A DNA stretch of 64,000 bases from Micrasema longulum (GCA_022494885.1 JAGVSM010002732.1:1-64000), one strand, 5' to 3'; counted from the stretch's first letter, positions 1-10,494 are shown. Made by a program: numbers and translations. The notes: generated from the sequence alone by a model not told the origin.

Positions 1-1193
1 TTTATGTACCAACTTGTAAAACAATTATACCTCGAATTCATTCATTAGACGTACCTGTAGAAATTATAACGGACTCAGTATTGATGTAGACATTTTTAAC
101 TGCACGTTGCATTTGTACAGAAAATTTCTTCATGGGGTCGATGATTTGGGATAGTTGCTGAGTGTGCATCTTGAGTGGTTTATGCTATGTATATGTGCCA
201 CATGTAATGTATATGTTTATGTATGTTTTATATGTGCGTTCATGTGTGTGCGTGGATGGCTCGGAGTGTACATTTGGTATTTTTATTTATTTTAATTTAT
301 TACCTCCATGGAAAACACAAATGTCAACAATTATCTTTTTTTCACTTAAAATTCTTATTTATTTTTTATTTTTTGTCACATTTAATGTTTATATCTTTTT
401 AATTTATGAAAACTTAATTGGTCTTTTTATGTTAAAAATTGTTGTTCTTAGTACTTATTTTGTATGACTGTATGTTTTCTAAATAAAATAAAATAAAAAA
501 TAAAAAATTTGCTTTTTTGATATTTTATTTTTTTAAATTTTATTCGTTCTAAAAAATTATTTTAATTTGCCAATATGTCTTCTTGCTCATACTGATCATC
601 GTGGTTTCGGATGTAACAGGGTTTAATGAACACCCTGTATAAGAGAGTGGTTCAGAATAGCACCGCTGGAGACGGATATGTCCATATATTGTACGGGTTT
701 AACATAAATATTGGAAGTATGTCTGTTTGAAATCTCCGGCCTAATCAGCTTCCAAATCACGTATTTAATTATTTACAATGCTGATTCGAGCGACATTTCT
801 CGATGCGTAAATACCAAAGCAATAACAATTTATCATAACCAAAAATGAGAGTCGATTTCTCGGATTGGCACAGTTAGTAGACATAATAAAATCATTCTAT
901 ATCATACTTTCCACCCACAAGCAATGAGGCGCGATTTTCGAAACGTACGTAATATTTGAATACTGTTTGTATGCAAATTAATGTAATCGTCAGATATGGA
1001 ATGGTCAAAGATTATTGTTATGTTCGTAATATGCTAAAACATGTCATTGAATATTTTGTAAAGTTTAACTTTTCGTACATATTTGTATATTGGCGGTTTT
1101 TTTGGCAAATTACAATTTCTTCTTACCAACCAATAAAATAAAAGGCGTTATTTCTATATTAACTAAGTTTCAATTAAATAAATACCAAAACAA
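1..1193. other. AT-rich DNA without recognised gene
   Basis: I see no exon, RNA gene or repeat relic that I can assign here. A short AAATA-rich stretch lies near 480-510. A small hairpin formed by ACAGGGT and ACCCTGT lies near 618-640. The ORFs in this interval are AT-rich and look like chance. Confidence 0.5.
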
Positions 1194-2117
1194 AATTTTT
1201 CAAGCGGTAAGGCAAGTCATAGTATTTAAGTTAAATTTGTTCCCAGTGTAATTTTTCAAGAAGTAAGTAAGGTAAGTCATAGTATTTAAGTTAAATTTGT
1301 TTCCAAAGTAATTTTTCAAGAAGTAGGTAAGGTAAGTCAAAGTATTTAAGTTAAATTTGTTTCCAAAGTAATTTTTCAAGTGGTAAGGTAAGTCATAGTA
1401 TTTAAGTTAAATTTGTTTCCAGAGTATTTTTTTTTAAGAAGTAGATAAGGAAAGTCATAGTATTAAAGTTAAATTTTTTTCCAAAGTAATTTTTCAAGAA
1501 GTAGGCAAGGTAAAGTATTTAAGTTAAATTTGTTCCCAGTGTAATTTTTCAAGAAGTAAGTAAGGTAAGTCATAGTATTTAAGTTAAATTTGTTCCCAGT
1601 GTAATTTTTCAAGAAGTAAGTAAGGTAAGTCATAGTATTTAAGTTAAATTTGTTCCCAGTGTAATTTTTCAAGAAGTAAGTAAGGTAAGTCATAGTATTT
1701 AAGTTAAATTTGTTCCCAGTGTAATTTTTCAAGAAGTAAGTAAGGTAAGTCATAGTATTGAAGTTAAATTTGTTTCCAGAGTATTTTTTTAAGAAGTAGA
1801 TAAGGAAAGTCATAGTATTAAAGTAATTTTTTTTTCCAAAGTAATTTTTCAAGAAGTAGGTAAGGTAAGTCAAAGTATTTAAGTTAAATTTGTTTCCAAA
1901 GTAATTTTTCAAGTGGTAAGGTAAGTCATAGTATTTAAGTTAAATTTGTTTCCAGAGTATTTTTTTAAGAAGTAGATAAGGAAAGTCATAGTATTAAAGT
2001 TAAATTTTTTTCCAAAGTAATTTTTCAAGAAGTAGGTAAGGTAAAGTATTTAAGTTAAATTTGTTCCCAGTGTAATTTTTCAAGAAGTAAGTAAGGTAAG
2101 TCATAGTATTTAAGTTT
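1194..2117. repeat. Tandem array, ~60-bp unit with higher-order structure
   Basis: About sixteen copies of a unit near 60 bp, each carrying a GTAAGTAAGGTAAGTCATAG core. Four neighbouring units between about 1561 and 1800 are almost identical with an exact 60-bp period; flanking units are shorter or variant. The run of variants starting near 1321 recurs near 1854, so there is a second period of about 533 bp. Because 60 is divisible by three, the minus strand stays open and reads as a 20-residue repeat (1469-1912). No coding signal supports that ORF as a gene. Confidence 0.95.
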
Positions 2118-2165
2118 ATTGTATAGTATTTTTGACTATTTAATAAATATGGACTAAACCTCCGC

Positions 2166-2360
2166 TTACACTGCAAGTCTAGCTTCGATTGACATATTTT
2201 TATCAACAATTACTGTGCTCAGTACGCCGTTTATTTTGCCCGCATTCACTCTCCTGTTAACATTTTTGTCTACTTTTCCATCTTTCGAAAACATGCTTCC
2301 CAGATACACATATTCTTCTACTTTTTCGAGAAATTCGTTGCTAACATATGTTATGGAATT
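2166..2360 (-). mobile_element. RTE/CR1-type RT C-terminal fragment
   Basis: Minus-strand translation gives an open stretch containing YVYLGSMFSKDGK followed by NRRVNAGKINGVLS. This is the region just after the RT fingers/palm in insect and schistosome 'endonuclease-reverse transcriptase' non-LTR elements (YLGS...DG...RRVNAG). It ends at a TAA at 2166-2168, before the LLYGSETW segment those proteins normally carry. It is a short broken relic with no poly-A tail visible. It abuts the tandem array. Confidence 0.7.
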
Positions 2361-2570
2361 AGTAACCTTACTTAATAATAATAATTGAGAATATGATAAT
2401 AATTTGCGAGTTTTGTTCTACGTTCGCTATATAGAAATATTTCCGCATGCGACACTGTTCATATTTGGGCAGAACGTTGATTAGCATAATGCTGATAGAA
2501 TTAAATGAAGTATGAATAACAGAATAACATCCAACTCCTTGACTTCATCTGCATAAACGATCTAAAGACC

Positions 2571-3797
2571 GCTTTATACGGATCAGAAAGCTGGATTGCC
2601 CACAACTGCAACTGCCTGAGAAAATTGAAATTCGTATCCGTAATGAATTCGTATTCGTAACTCGGCTACAACAATGGGGAAATATCACTTTTTAAAAACA
2701 TTTTTAAAGTAATTAAGGTCTATGAAATACTGTCCAGTAATTTTTTTTTAAAATTTGTAATTTAAAATTCCCGCAGAAACGGTCATTCCATTGGCCACGC
2801 CCCTAAAACGTCACGATTCATGTTGATTTGTTCCCGCCCATTAAAATTTGTTTAGAACATTATCACAAACTATTTTAAACAATCTACAATACATAGAATA
2901 TGCGACAAATATAACATTAGATTTACCGAGGCTGATATTTTTTGTGACAATGTATGTAAATTTGGGTCAAAAATTATAGAAGTTTTGATAGAAGCAGATA
3001 TTTAACTTTATTATTATTATTTTATGCATATTTCTTCATTTCGTTTCTTTTACATTTATTATATTGAAAATAATTTAAATTATTGTATAAAGTGTAAATA
3101 ATTTTTTTGGTGTCTGCATGAGTTTCTTACACTAATATACAAAGAAATTGGCAATATTTGTGTACATACTGTTTGTTTACTTAATAAAATAAATAAATCA
3201 CGAATCTTGACGTCACAACTGTCAAGGCCAAACATGTTGCGTTTTTCTAGCGACGTATTTTTATTAGATTTATTTTTTACATTTATGTATGAAAACATTT
3301 CTCCACAATATCCATATTGATTTCGAAAATACAATTAATTATTCTAAATTTATTTCATATATTTTTATCGGTATTCGTAGTATGTGATATTTCACTATTG
3401 TTTCATGTTGGTATTTCAAGCACAAATAACATCCAGAATGCATCTTTTCCCAGAATCCTAAATTATTATTATATATTTTTCTAAAATCGATACATATTTC
3501 CTTACTCTTTACATCTATAAAGAAAATGCTAAAACACTAATTGCAAATAATAACAAACTTTAATTAAGTATTTGTACCTATTTTAAAGTACACGTATAGT
3601 TGTACCTATTAAAAAAATACATATTTCACTGTTTACTTTCATATTATATTTATTTTCTTTTGTTTGAAAGAAGAAATGAGGGAAGACTGATCTGAGGTTA
3701 CTTCGTATGGATCCGCTGGCGAAAAGATTTTTTAAGACTGAGTATACAAAAACTTTTTCTTTTATAATTTTTTTACCAGTGGAATGATGCTGAACCC
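2571..3797 (+). mobile_element. Jockey-like retrotransposon relic split by an inverted-repeat element
   Basis: The parts 2602-2685 and 3398-3797 together align by eye with 45771-46215, the 3' coding end and 3' UTR of the YADD element. Shared landmarks are CTACAACAAT/CTGCAACAAT, the CATCTTTTCCCAGAAT block and the GTTTGAAAGAAGAAA motif. In this copy the alignment breaks at 2686 and resumes at 3398, exactly where an inverted-repeat element sits. Just upstream, 2571-2600 reads LYGSESWI on the plus strand, a separate RTE-type scrap. No intact ORF remains. Confidence 0.75.
2686..3397. mobile_element. Inverted-repeat DNA element with GAAATATCAC termini, ~710 bp
   Basis: The left end reads GGGGAAATATCAC and the right end reads GTGATATTTCAC, so the ends are short inverted repeats. 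The element interrupts a retrotransposon relic for which an uninterrupted relative exists at 45771. A second, partial copy in the opposite orientation lies at 55155-55435. It shares the internal block around GCGACATGTTTGGCCTTGA and the GAATCGTGACG end block. I see no transposase. The TSD is not clear. Confidence 0.75.
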
Positions 3798-3803
3798 CTT
3801 TTT

Positions 3804-3980
3804 TTAGTTAATGGAATCAATTTTCACGGGTACTCTTTTTTTCTTATTTTTTGGCATACTGCATCTGAAGACATAAGTCTCCTTGGCGGTGCCCACATAC
3901 ACGGAAAAGTTACTCGTTGCCGAACGAGAAAAACTGCCCAAAGAAGCTCTCTGTAATCTGGTAGCCTTAGCATCTTTGTT
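3804..3980 (-). CDS. Possible 3'-terminal exon, unknown gene
   Basis: On the minus strand a good acceptor (pyrimidine-rich tract ending TTCTTTCAG) precedes 59 codons and a TAA. The segment is clearly less AT-rich than its surroundings. The peptide is basic and Ser-rich and ends in a Lys/Arg cluster (MPKNKKKRVPVK) before the stop. The frame starts in phase 0, which would fit the phase-0 donor of the exon at 48684-48919. No domain is recognised and no clear polyadenylation signal follows. It directly abuts a retroelement relic, so it may instead be chance or repeat-derived sequence. Confidence 0.3.
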   Translation of the reverse strand, partial: NKDAKATRLQRASLGSFSRSATSNFSVYVGTAKETYVFRCSMPKNKKKRVPVKIDSIN

Positions 3981-4311
3981 CTGAAAGAAAATAATACAGA
4001 AGCGCATAATATGCACTTCATCGGATTGAGAAAACAGGGAAGTGAATTCTTCACTGATTGGGATTAAACTGATTGGACATAATCAATTCTTCGAAATGAT
4101 TACAAAATTTTTTAAAGCCTTCAAATTATTTTTGGAAGCCACCAGATCTGTATATCCGACAGATCCTATAACAGGGCCACTGATAGCAGCGAGAAGTTCT
4201 CACCGATAAACAAGTATAACGAAAGTGGGGTTTTCATTATAAATTAAAAAGTACCCTACCTAAAACTTGCCAGCCAACTATTTATTCTGAACACTTGACA
4301 AGTATTTTCCA

Positions 4312-4645
4312 ACGTGTGGTTTTTCTGTCACTCTCTCGCAAATGCCTCCCCAATACTGTGCGAAAAAGACAACTGCACTTCGGATTAATTTTACCTAATC
4401 GACGTTTCGCGACTGAAACGATTTGGTATGTTTTATTAAAAGAAAAAGTGTCAGTATAAAATTCGCTGTGTCGGTACCCTTTTCCGGGTATCGAAATTAA
4501 ATATTATATTTGTATATCGTAAGTTTGAAGACAACAGAGAAAACTGATTTTTGGATTATCCTAAGTCCCGCTAGAAATAATTTATTAAAAAAGGAAAATA
4601 TAGAGACACGCCAATAGTAAATGTCCGAAAAAAGGTGATACTGCG
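4312..4645 (+). repeat. Dispersed repeat family A, copy 1
   Basis: Starts with a TTTTTCTGTCACTCTCTCGC block, continues with CGACGTTTCGC, a GTCTGAAGACGG-like block and ends near GAGACACGCCAATAGT. The same order of blocks is found at 33237-33590 and 58013-58345 on the plus strand, and parts of it at 44275-44415 and 54978-55132 on the minus strand. It contains no ORF. It could be a non-autonomous element or the UTR of a larger one. Confidence 0.75.
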
Positions 4646-4850
4646 TTCCCTCTTAAGAAATCTGGCGCTACGCCTCCCTCTCCCTCCACAAGGATCTAAT
4701 TTTATTTTATTTAACCTCTGCATTGCTCGTGAATACGACCTCCCTAAACAAGCCAAATGTTGGTCCTGGGGGGAGGGGGGAGGGGGAGTCACCATATATT
4801 TTTCTATTCGAAAGAGGATCGGGTATTCATAAACGTTGAAAAATACCGCA

Positions 4851-5544
4851 CTATAGTCCTTAAAACATAGCTTGATTAGAATGACAGCTGTCAAACTAAT
4901 TTCATTAGTGATGGGAAATTACTGATCACTGATCAAATCGATTTTATCAGTTATTTCATGCAATCATGAAACTCTGTATCCGAAAATTGATATAAAAAAC
5001 GCAAAAACAAACCTGTTATAGTGTGTTTAACACAATTATTTAACAAAAAATGAGACATTTATACTTTTTTCATGAACAACATCAAATGAATTATTTTTTT
5101 ATTCGATCAATTTACATTGATCAATTTGTCCCATCTCTAACAATTTTGCAAAATGATGTAACCTTACAAGAACGTCGTTAATAAAGATGTTGCATCAACC
5201 CTGATGATGGACGCTGTAACGCGATCCGAAACGTCGGTAGAGAGTACGAACGACACACGGCATAATAACTCAAAAAAACTTATTGTGCATCTTAACGGCC
5301 GTGAAAATCTAAGAAGTTTAAATAATTAGGTTTATTTTGGTCTTTTTTTAGTTTTAAAGCTGATTTTATATATTAATGTTGATTTATGTGTCAAGCATTG
5401 TATTAAAAAAATACATTAACACGCCAGATACGAATGATTTTTCGTGTGTCAATATAAATAACTCCTTTGACGTTGGTACAAAGTTATGTCGTCACTTTTT
5501 CTGACAAAAGTCATTCTAATCAAGCTATATTTTAAGGACTATAG
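4851..5544. mobile_element. TIR element with ~43-bp termini, ~690 bp
   Basis: The left end CTATAGTCCTTAAAA...AGAATGACAGC is mirrored at the right end, with about 36 of 43 positions agreeing. The copy contains a 136-bp insertion at 5185-5320. A left-truncated relative at 25041-25401 lacks that insertion and gives the empty site. A TA target duplication is possible if the element starts at TAGTCC. No transposase ORF is visible, so it is probably a MITE. Confidence 0.85.
5185..5320 (+). mobile_element. 136-bp insertion with hairpin + GAAACGTCGG motif
   Basis: Compared with the relative at 25041-25401, this copy has extra sequence between AACGTCGTTAATAA and ATAATTAGG, with a short TAATAA-like duplication at the borders. 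The insert contains CTGATGA, a 6-bp stem (GGACGC with GCGATCC, one bulge) and GAAACGTCGG. This layout is seen at the ends of Penelope-like elements in this window (15465-15505, 24308-24336) and resembles a hammerhead core. Function is inferred only. Confidence 0.6.
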
Positions 5545-6034
5545 ATAACTAAAAAGACTCATACAACGAGTAGCTACGGTTGTGACTTACGATTTTCGAC
5601 TATTCGTAATTGATTTACTAAGATCGACTTTCGCAAACACTCTCTCACCACTGATTTTCTGCCAGATATTCGCAGTTATTAAATAATTTAAAAACAGAAA
5701 ATGTTGCCTTGTTGGTGCAAAATTAAATAGGCACATGATTTTTTGTCCGAAATTCTAATCGATCTGTTGATAATTTTTCGGATCAGTATAAAATGGGCTT
5801 AAAACATAGTGTGTATGTAGATACAATGTATGTACATAATTATTATGTAGGTACTAGCTAATAACCAAAAAACAAAACTATGGTCTTATTGTATTGCCGT
5901 ATGCATAATCATTATGCCATCGGCTCAGGACCGGCTTTGGAAGCTTAAATATTATAGTATTCAAAAAATACATACCCACTGACGTGCAATAAATGAACAT
6001 GCGAGTGTCTCGGATGTCTGTTACATTAAAGTTA

Positions 6035-6575
6035 AGGAATCCGGACTCAGAAATAAAGAGCAGAATTGAGATTGCGACCTTCTATTAAGTGTAGGAACTC
6101 TTGTGCAACTGAGACTTAGTACTAGACGGAGAGCAGTAAAAGCGTAAGTATTGCCAGTATGCTATATAGAGCAGAGGGTTGGTTGGGATGATAAACAAAA
6201 TTGAGGCCTTCGAACTTTGGTTCCACAGAAAAATGCTTCGGATCTCATAGACTGATCGTGTCTCCAACGAAGCGGTTTTAAGCATTATCAACAAACAGGG
6301 AGTTACTGACCACTGTCAAAAGAAGAAAAGCCTCATACTTTGGTCACATATTCCGCAATGACAAGCATGTCCTTCTCCAACTTATCATGGAAGAAAAGAT
6401 AAAAAGCAGGCGGGGTATGGGACGGAAAAGAGAATCGTGGTTCAGAAATCTTAGACAGTGATTCAGTGTGCCGGATGCAGCAGCGCTCATTAGACTGGCC
6501 TAGGATCGCGATGAATTCATAATGATGGTCGTCAACCGGCAAGGAGCGGCAAAAAAGGAAAAAATGTTAAGGTCA
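6035..6575 (+). mobile_element. RTE-type RT C-terminal relic
   Basis: Reading across several frameshifts and stops gives SEIKSRIEIA, KIEAFELWFHRKMLRIS, TDRVSNEAVL, RRKASYFGHIFRND and ESWFRNLRQ. This is the same family as the better copy at 11325-12045, in the same order of motifs. The coding frame is broken at least four times. It is a dead 5'-truncated copy. Confidence 0.75.
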
Positions 6576-6594
6576 CCAGAAACCAAGAAATAAG

Positions 6595-6750
6595 GCCTCA
6601 ATCATGGTAGGTGAACGCGCTAACCATTACACTACGAAGCGGACTTATCTCCACTCGATTTCCCTTATCAGGATTTTTACTCGAGAGTACCTTTTGAGCC
6701 GAAAGCACTCGTCTAAAGTTCTGGTTCTATTTTACACACATAACTGTACT
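6595..6750 (-). mobile_element. tRNA-derived SINE fragment (5' head)
   Basis: Minus-strand copy of the SINE head. It has TAATGGTTAGCGCG from the tRNA-like part, preceded by a ~100-bp leader with CGAGTGCTTTCGGCTCAAAAGG and ATCGAGTGGAGA blocks. The same leader plus tRNA-like arrangement occurs at 17985-18140. The B box is decayed. Confidence 0.6.
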
Positions 6751-6778
6751 TTTTCCGCTAGGACGCAATAAATCTCTA

Positions 6779-7008
6779 CCTCAGAGGCAGACGGATGCAA
6801 ATCCAGAATTTGGTGAAATGACATTTCGATTTTTGAATCCAGTTTATGACCATGTTGATTTTGAAAAAATGTAAGTCTTATAATGAAAGAACCAATGTAT
6901 TAAGATACTGAAAATATAAATTAATGCTATAAATTACTTAGAGAAATAAATTCTTTAGGCTTGTTTTGAACATTTGATTTTTAGATTTGCATCTGTCTGC
7001 CTCTGAAG
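6779..7008. mobile_element. Tc1/mariner-like MITE, 230 bp
   Basis: The 25-26-bp termini (left CCTCAGAGGCAGACGGATGC, right the inverse of CTTCAGAGGCAGACAGATGC) differ at about two positions. The element is flanked on both sides by TA, at 6777-6778 and 7009-7010. TA duplication with this TIR size fits a non-autonomous Tc1/mariner derivative. No ORF. Confidence 0.9.
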
Positions 7009-7010
7009 TA

Positions 7011-8134
7011 CAGAAATTATCACTATCTGTATTCTCAAGCGGTTGAATATTGGGCCATAATCCCTTATTCGGCCAACCGAATCAATTTTTAAAAGCTTTT
7101 AGTCCAAAGAGCGTTTGAAACCCAGTAAAAGAATTTAAATGGAAAATTTCGACAAGCTCCGCTTGCATTAAAAAAAATGAACGAGGAGTTAAATAATAGT
7201 TGTAAGTTTTTGTCAGAGTTAGCTAAAGAAAATTATTTGTTTTTATTTTTAACTTCTATATGATTTTTTGATGCAACTGGCCCTAAGCAATTAACTAAAT
7301 TTAGCAACTTCTATGAGCGTGCAAATGATAATACTTTTTTATGAATTTATTTTGAAAATTATTAAATAATCTGCATTATACCTTTGTTCTGCATATTTTA
7401 GACTCATAGAGTCGTGTGGGTGGGTCCACAATAATACAATGACACATAAGATCAACAATGTGACAAGGCTTTATGTATGTCTCTCATTGAAAATAATAAT
7501 CATGGCGCTTTGTTTATATTTCATCCATAATCCATATCAATGTTACGAGTATCTTCCTTATAACTTGATGCGTAGCATAATAGCATGTAGGCAATATGCG
7601 CATATATTGATCTAGAAGGCGTTTATTCTTAACTAGTTTTATAAAGTATTTGTTTCCTGAATAATAAATTTATTCAATACATACAGTATACCTACATATG
7701 TCTTAATTTATGCAGGTATTTTACATTTTGAATATTTTTTTATTTTTTATTTGTTTGTTTTGATTTTTAGTTGAAATAAAATGGTTTAATGGTTTTGTCT
7801 CATCTATATTAATAAAGAATTCGGCTCTCTTTTATCAACAGAAGATGTAAGGATGATATTACTATTCCGGCATACAAAGGCGGCACATTTATTTATTTAT
7901 CAATATACACGGCACGCAGTTTAAATTTTTATTAAAGTAAATTTATTATAGATATAAATCACAAAAAAATTAATCATTTTGATTGGAAATCAAATATACT
8001 AGATATATTGTATAAAAATTTAATGAAGGAGGTAGAAGTCAAAATCTTATCTTATTTATGCGGGGAAAAGCTATATCGGGGGTGCGTTTTACCTTAAAAA
8101 GATACATATTCATAACATAACTTATATAACATAA
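7011..8134. other. AT-rich DNA, no gene recognised
   Basis: I see no assignable element except a weak suggestion of degraded retroelement coding sequence near 7030-7200 (a plus-strand reading with VEYWAI and LLVQRAFET). I do not trust it enough to call. Confidence 0.4.
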
Positions 8135-8863
8135 CTTCTCGGTTTTATCAACAGAGTGACGGCGGACTTCAAAAATATTAATACCATCAAAACTCTTTAT
8201 TGCTCACTAGTTCGACCCCATCTAGAATACGCTTCTCCTATTTGGTCTCCATTCTACAGGACTCATATTGACCATATCGAGTCTGTCCAACACCGTTTTT
8301 TAAGAAAAGTGGCATGGTTGTTCGGATTACAAAGGGGTAATTATTATTATTTTGAAATAGAGCAATCTCTTAATCTGTCTTCATTGGAGAGACGTAGAAC
8401 TGAGATGGACCTTATATGCATTTTCAAAATACTTAATGCTTTAAGTGATGTCCCATCTCTGTTGCAATCAATTTCTTTTCATGTTCCCAACCGTGTCACC
8501 AGAAGTCAAAATCTGCTATTTATAAAATCTTCTAAGAGCAACTTTGGTTTTTATGCCACAATGTCCAGAATGTGTAGATTAGTCAATTCATCACACGACT
8601 TGGAACTTTTTGGGATAGATCTTCCGGCTTTTCGTAGATTTCTTCGCGACTTAGCAGTGTGGGATGAAGTTGGATTGGCATGGTTTAGCTCAAAGTTTTA
8701 GGTCTTTCGTTTTTTTGTATACAATTATTGCTTTGCCCTTGTTTGTCTTTGCTAAATAGTTTATGTTCTTTTTGTTCAGTTTCTTGCATTTATGTTTCTT
8801 TATGTAACTGTTGTAATTGGCTTAGGCCGTATATATATAATAAATAAATAAATAAATATTAAA
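8135..8863 (+). mobile_element. Jockey-like non-LTR retrotransposon, 5'-truncated
   Basis: An open frame from 8135 to the TAG at 8699-8701 encodes the C-terminal part of a Jockey-type ORF2. It contains LLGFINRVTADF, TIKTLYCSLVRPHLEYASPI, WSPFY and VQHRFLRKVAW, then a terminal region with RMCRLVNSS and DLELFGID. The RT catalytic domain and the endonuclease are missing. A short 3' UTR ends in an (AAAT)n tail at about 8838-8863. The frame is intact over nearly 190 codons, so this is one of the younger copies here. A diverged relative lies on the minus strand at 18485-19175. Confidence 0.9.
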
Positions 8864-9401
8864 AATAATATAAACACTTCAATATAATGTGAAAAACTTA
8901 AAAATTAATTTTAAAAGTATTATGTTACATAAATACTATATATAACATAGCAGTTTTGTATAAAGAACATATTTAGATATAAAAAAATAATTTAACAGTG
9001 TGTGCAGATAAAATTTTAAAAGGAAAATAATTTATATATTTCTTTCTTAAAGATGTACAATATATAAGTATATTAAATACAATCAAATTCTTTTGTCTAA
9101 AAAAAAAAAAAAAACAAAAAAATAGTAATAATAATAACAGTTACAGTAATTTAAAAAATAAGTGTACACGTATATGGTACACAATAGTACCCATAGAAAA
9201 GTAAACATGGAAAGCACTAAAATCTAAAAAATGCAAATTACCATTCACCATCTTTGAAATGATTAGAAAGAGTTGATTTATATAAGTTATACTTTATGTG
9301 AAAAATATCAGCAACGTCGGAATAGTTATTGCCGAGTGCATGGAGTCGATTCAGAAAAGCATTATATTATTATCAATATTATTTTGAAGGAAAAATTCAC
9401 T
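8864..9401. other. AT-rich spacer with poly-A tract
   Basis: Contains an A17 tract near 9097-9120 and short ATA repeats. No gene or assignable repeat seen. Confidence 0.4.
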
Positions 9402-9677
9402 CTACCGACGCCCTGCACACAAGTCAGCAAAAGATAAATTCCTTCTTTCTTCTTCTTCAATTTCTACAAATCGCGAATTGGAAGACGGCGGCTGAGGACT
9501 GGCAGAGTCAGAGGTAAAAGTTGAAGAATGCCGAGGCTCGATTTGGGCCGTACCACCACCCAAGAAGAAGGGAAAATATCCCGTTTCTAAATGAAGCCAT
9601 TCGCCGCCTCCGAAATAATAAAACTCGTCCGCTATAAATTGAAAATGTTCATTACGACCCGTTAATGTCAGTTTCAA
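9402..9677 (-). other. Unassigned 91-codon open frame, less AT-rich than surroundings
   Basis: This minus-strand frame has higher GC and less biased composition than its neighbours. The peptide runs FQFIADEFYYFGGGEW ... FFLGGG ... SSTFTSDSASPQPPSSNSR ... VEIEEEERRNLS. The Ser/Pro-rich stretch followed by an acidic run looks like real protein, or a relic of one, rather than chance AT-rich sequence. I do not recognise a family. No convincing acceptor or donor brackets it, so it could be an old pseudogene or a transposase fragment. Confidence 0.3.
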
Positions 9678-9679
9678 GT

Positions 9680-10188
9680 AGTTAATTTATTTGATATATT
9701 AATAATGAAGCGTTGAATTGATCACCCCGCCGGATAGAATAAACATTGTAATCCTTATTGCACCCACGTTGAATATATTTATTTATTTATGTCGATATTT
9801 ATGCTTTCGCCAACGTTTTTTGCAACAGTTACAAATTGCTACACAGCAACCGATTACTTCTTCCTACGTTAATGCAGAAATATGAGCATGAGTTCTAAAC
9901 ATTTATTATTTCAAAATATTATATCATAAAAAAATACTTCTCGTGTTCAGAGCCCTTATTCTGTAACTACTGAGTTTCGTAAATTCATTCATATCGTATG
10001 TAGCGGGAACGAGAGCGTAATACGACTTTGATCGCGTTAGAGTGAGATGGATGTATGAAAAACGAACGAACGAACCACTGAACGATACACACATACGCAT
10101 ACATACCAGTGACGCTCTGTCTATAGAAGCAATGCCGGCATTGCCTGCCTAAAAACATTTTTTTTAATTTAAATAAAATAAATATAAC
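9680..10188. other. Unassigned intergenic/intronic DNA
   Basis: No supported feature. Contains the short run of GAACGAACGAAC near 10060. Confidence 0.4.
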
Positions 10189-10494
10189 AACTTTGTTTTT
10201 AACCACGTTTTTATTTCTGTCGACCTGTTTCAAAGCTATACAAGCTTATATCTCAAGGTATACTCAACTAATAAATTCCACCCTATTTTATTTTATCAGT
10301 ATGCTGCCACTGGAACTTATAAATCAAATATTTTTGTCTTGAATGGATGGTAATGTGAGATGGATACGTTCAATAATAATAAATGATAGAATAAAATAGG
10401 ATAGAATTCATAAGTTCAGTATACCTTGAAAAAGAAGCTTGTATAGTTTTGAAACCGGTCGGTAGAAAAAAAAATAAGCGGTTAAAAACAAAGT
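10189..10494. repeat. Snap-back (foldback) repeat with GAAACCGGT motif
   Basis: The arms 10189-10297 and 10385-10494 are inverted copies of each other over about 110 bp with a loop near 87 bp. Each arm carries a TTTGAAACCGGTCGG-type block next to a CAAGCTT-containing stem. The 41889-42265 element has the same design. RNA from either strand would fold into one long hairpin. It probably derives from the terminus of a larger element. Confidence 0.85.

Noticed and set aside
1469..1912. 147-codon minus-strand ORF of 20-residue repeats
   Set aside because: It lies wholly inside the 60-bp tandem array and is open only because the period is a multiple of three; no start context, splice signal or conserved domain.
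4571..4894. 107-codon minus-strand ORF with a Pro-rich stretch
   Set aside because: The Pro run comes from the G-rich tract at 4769-4788; the frame crosses the border between repeat family A and a TIR element.
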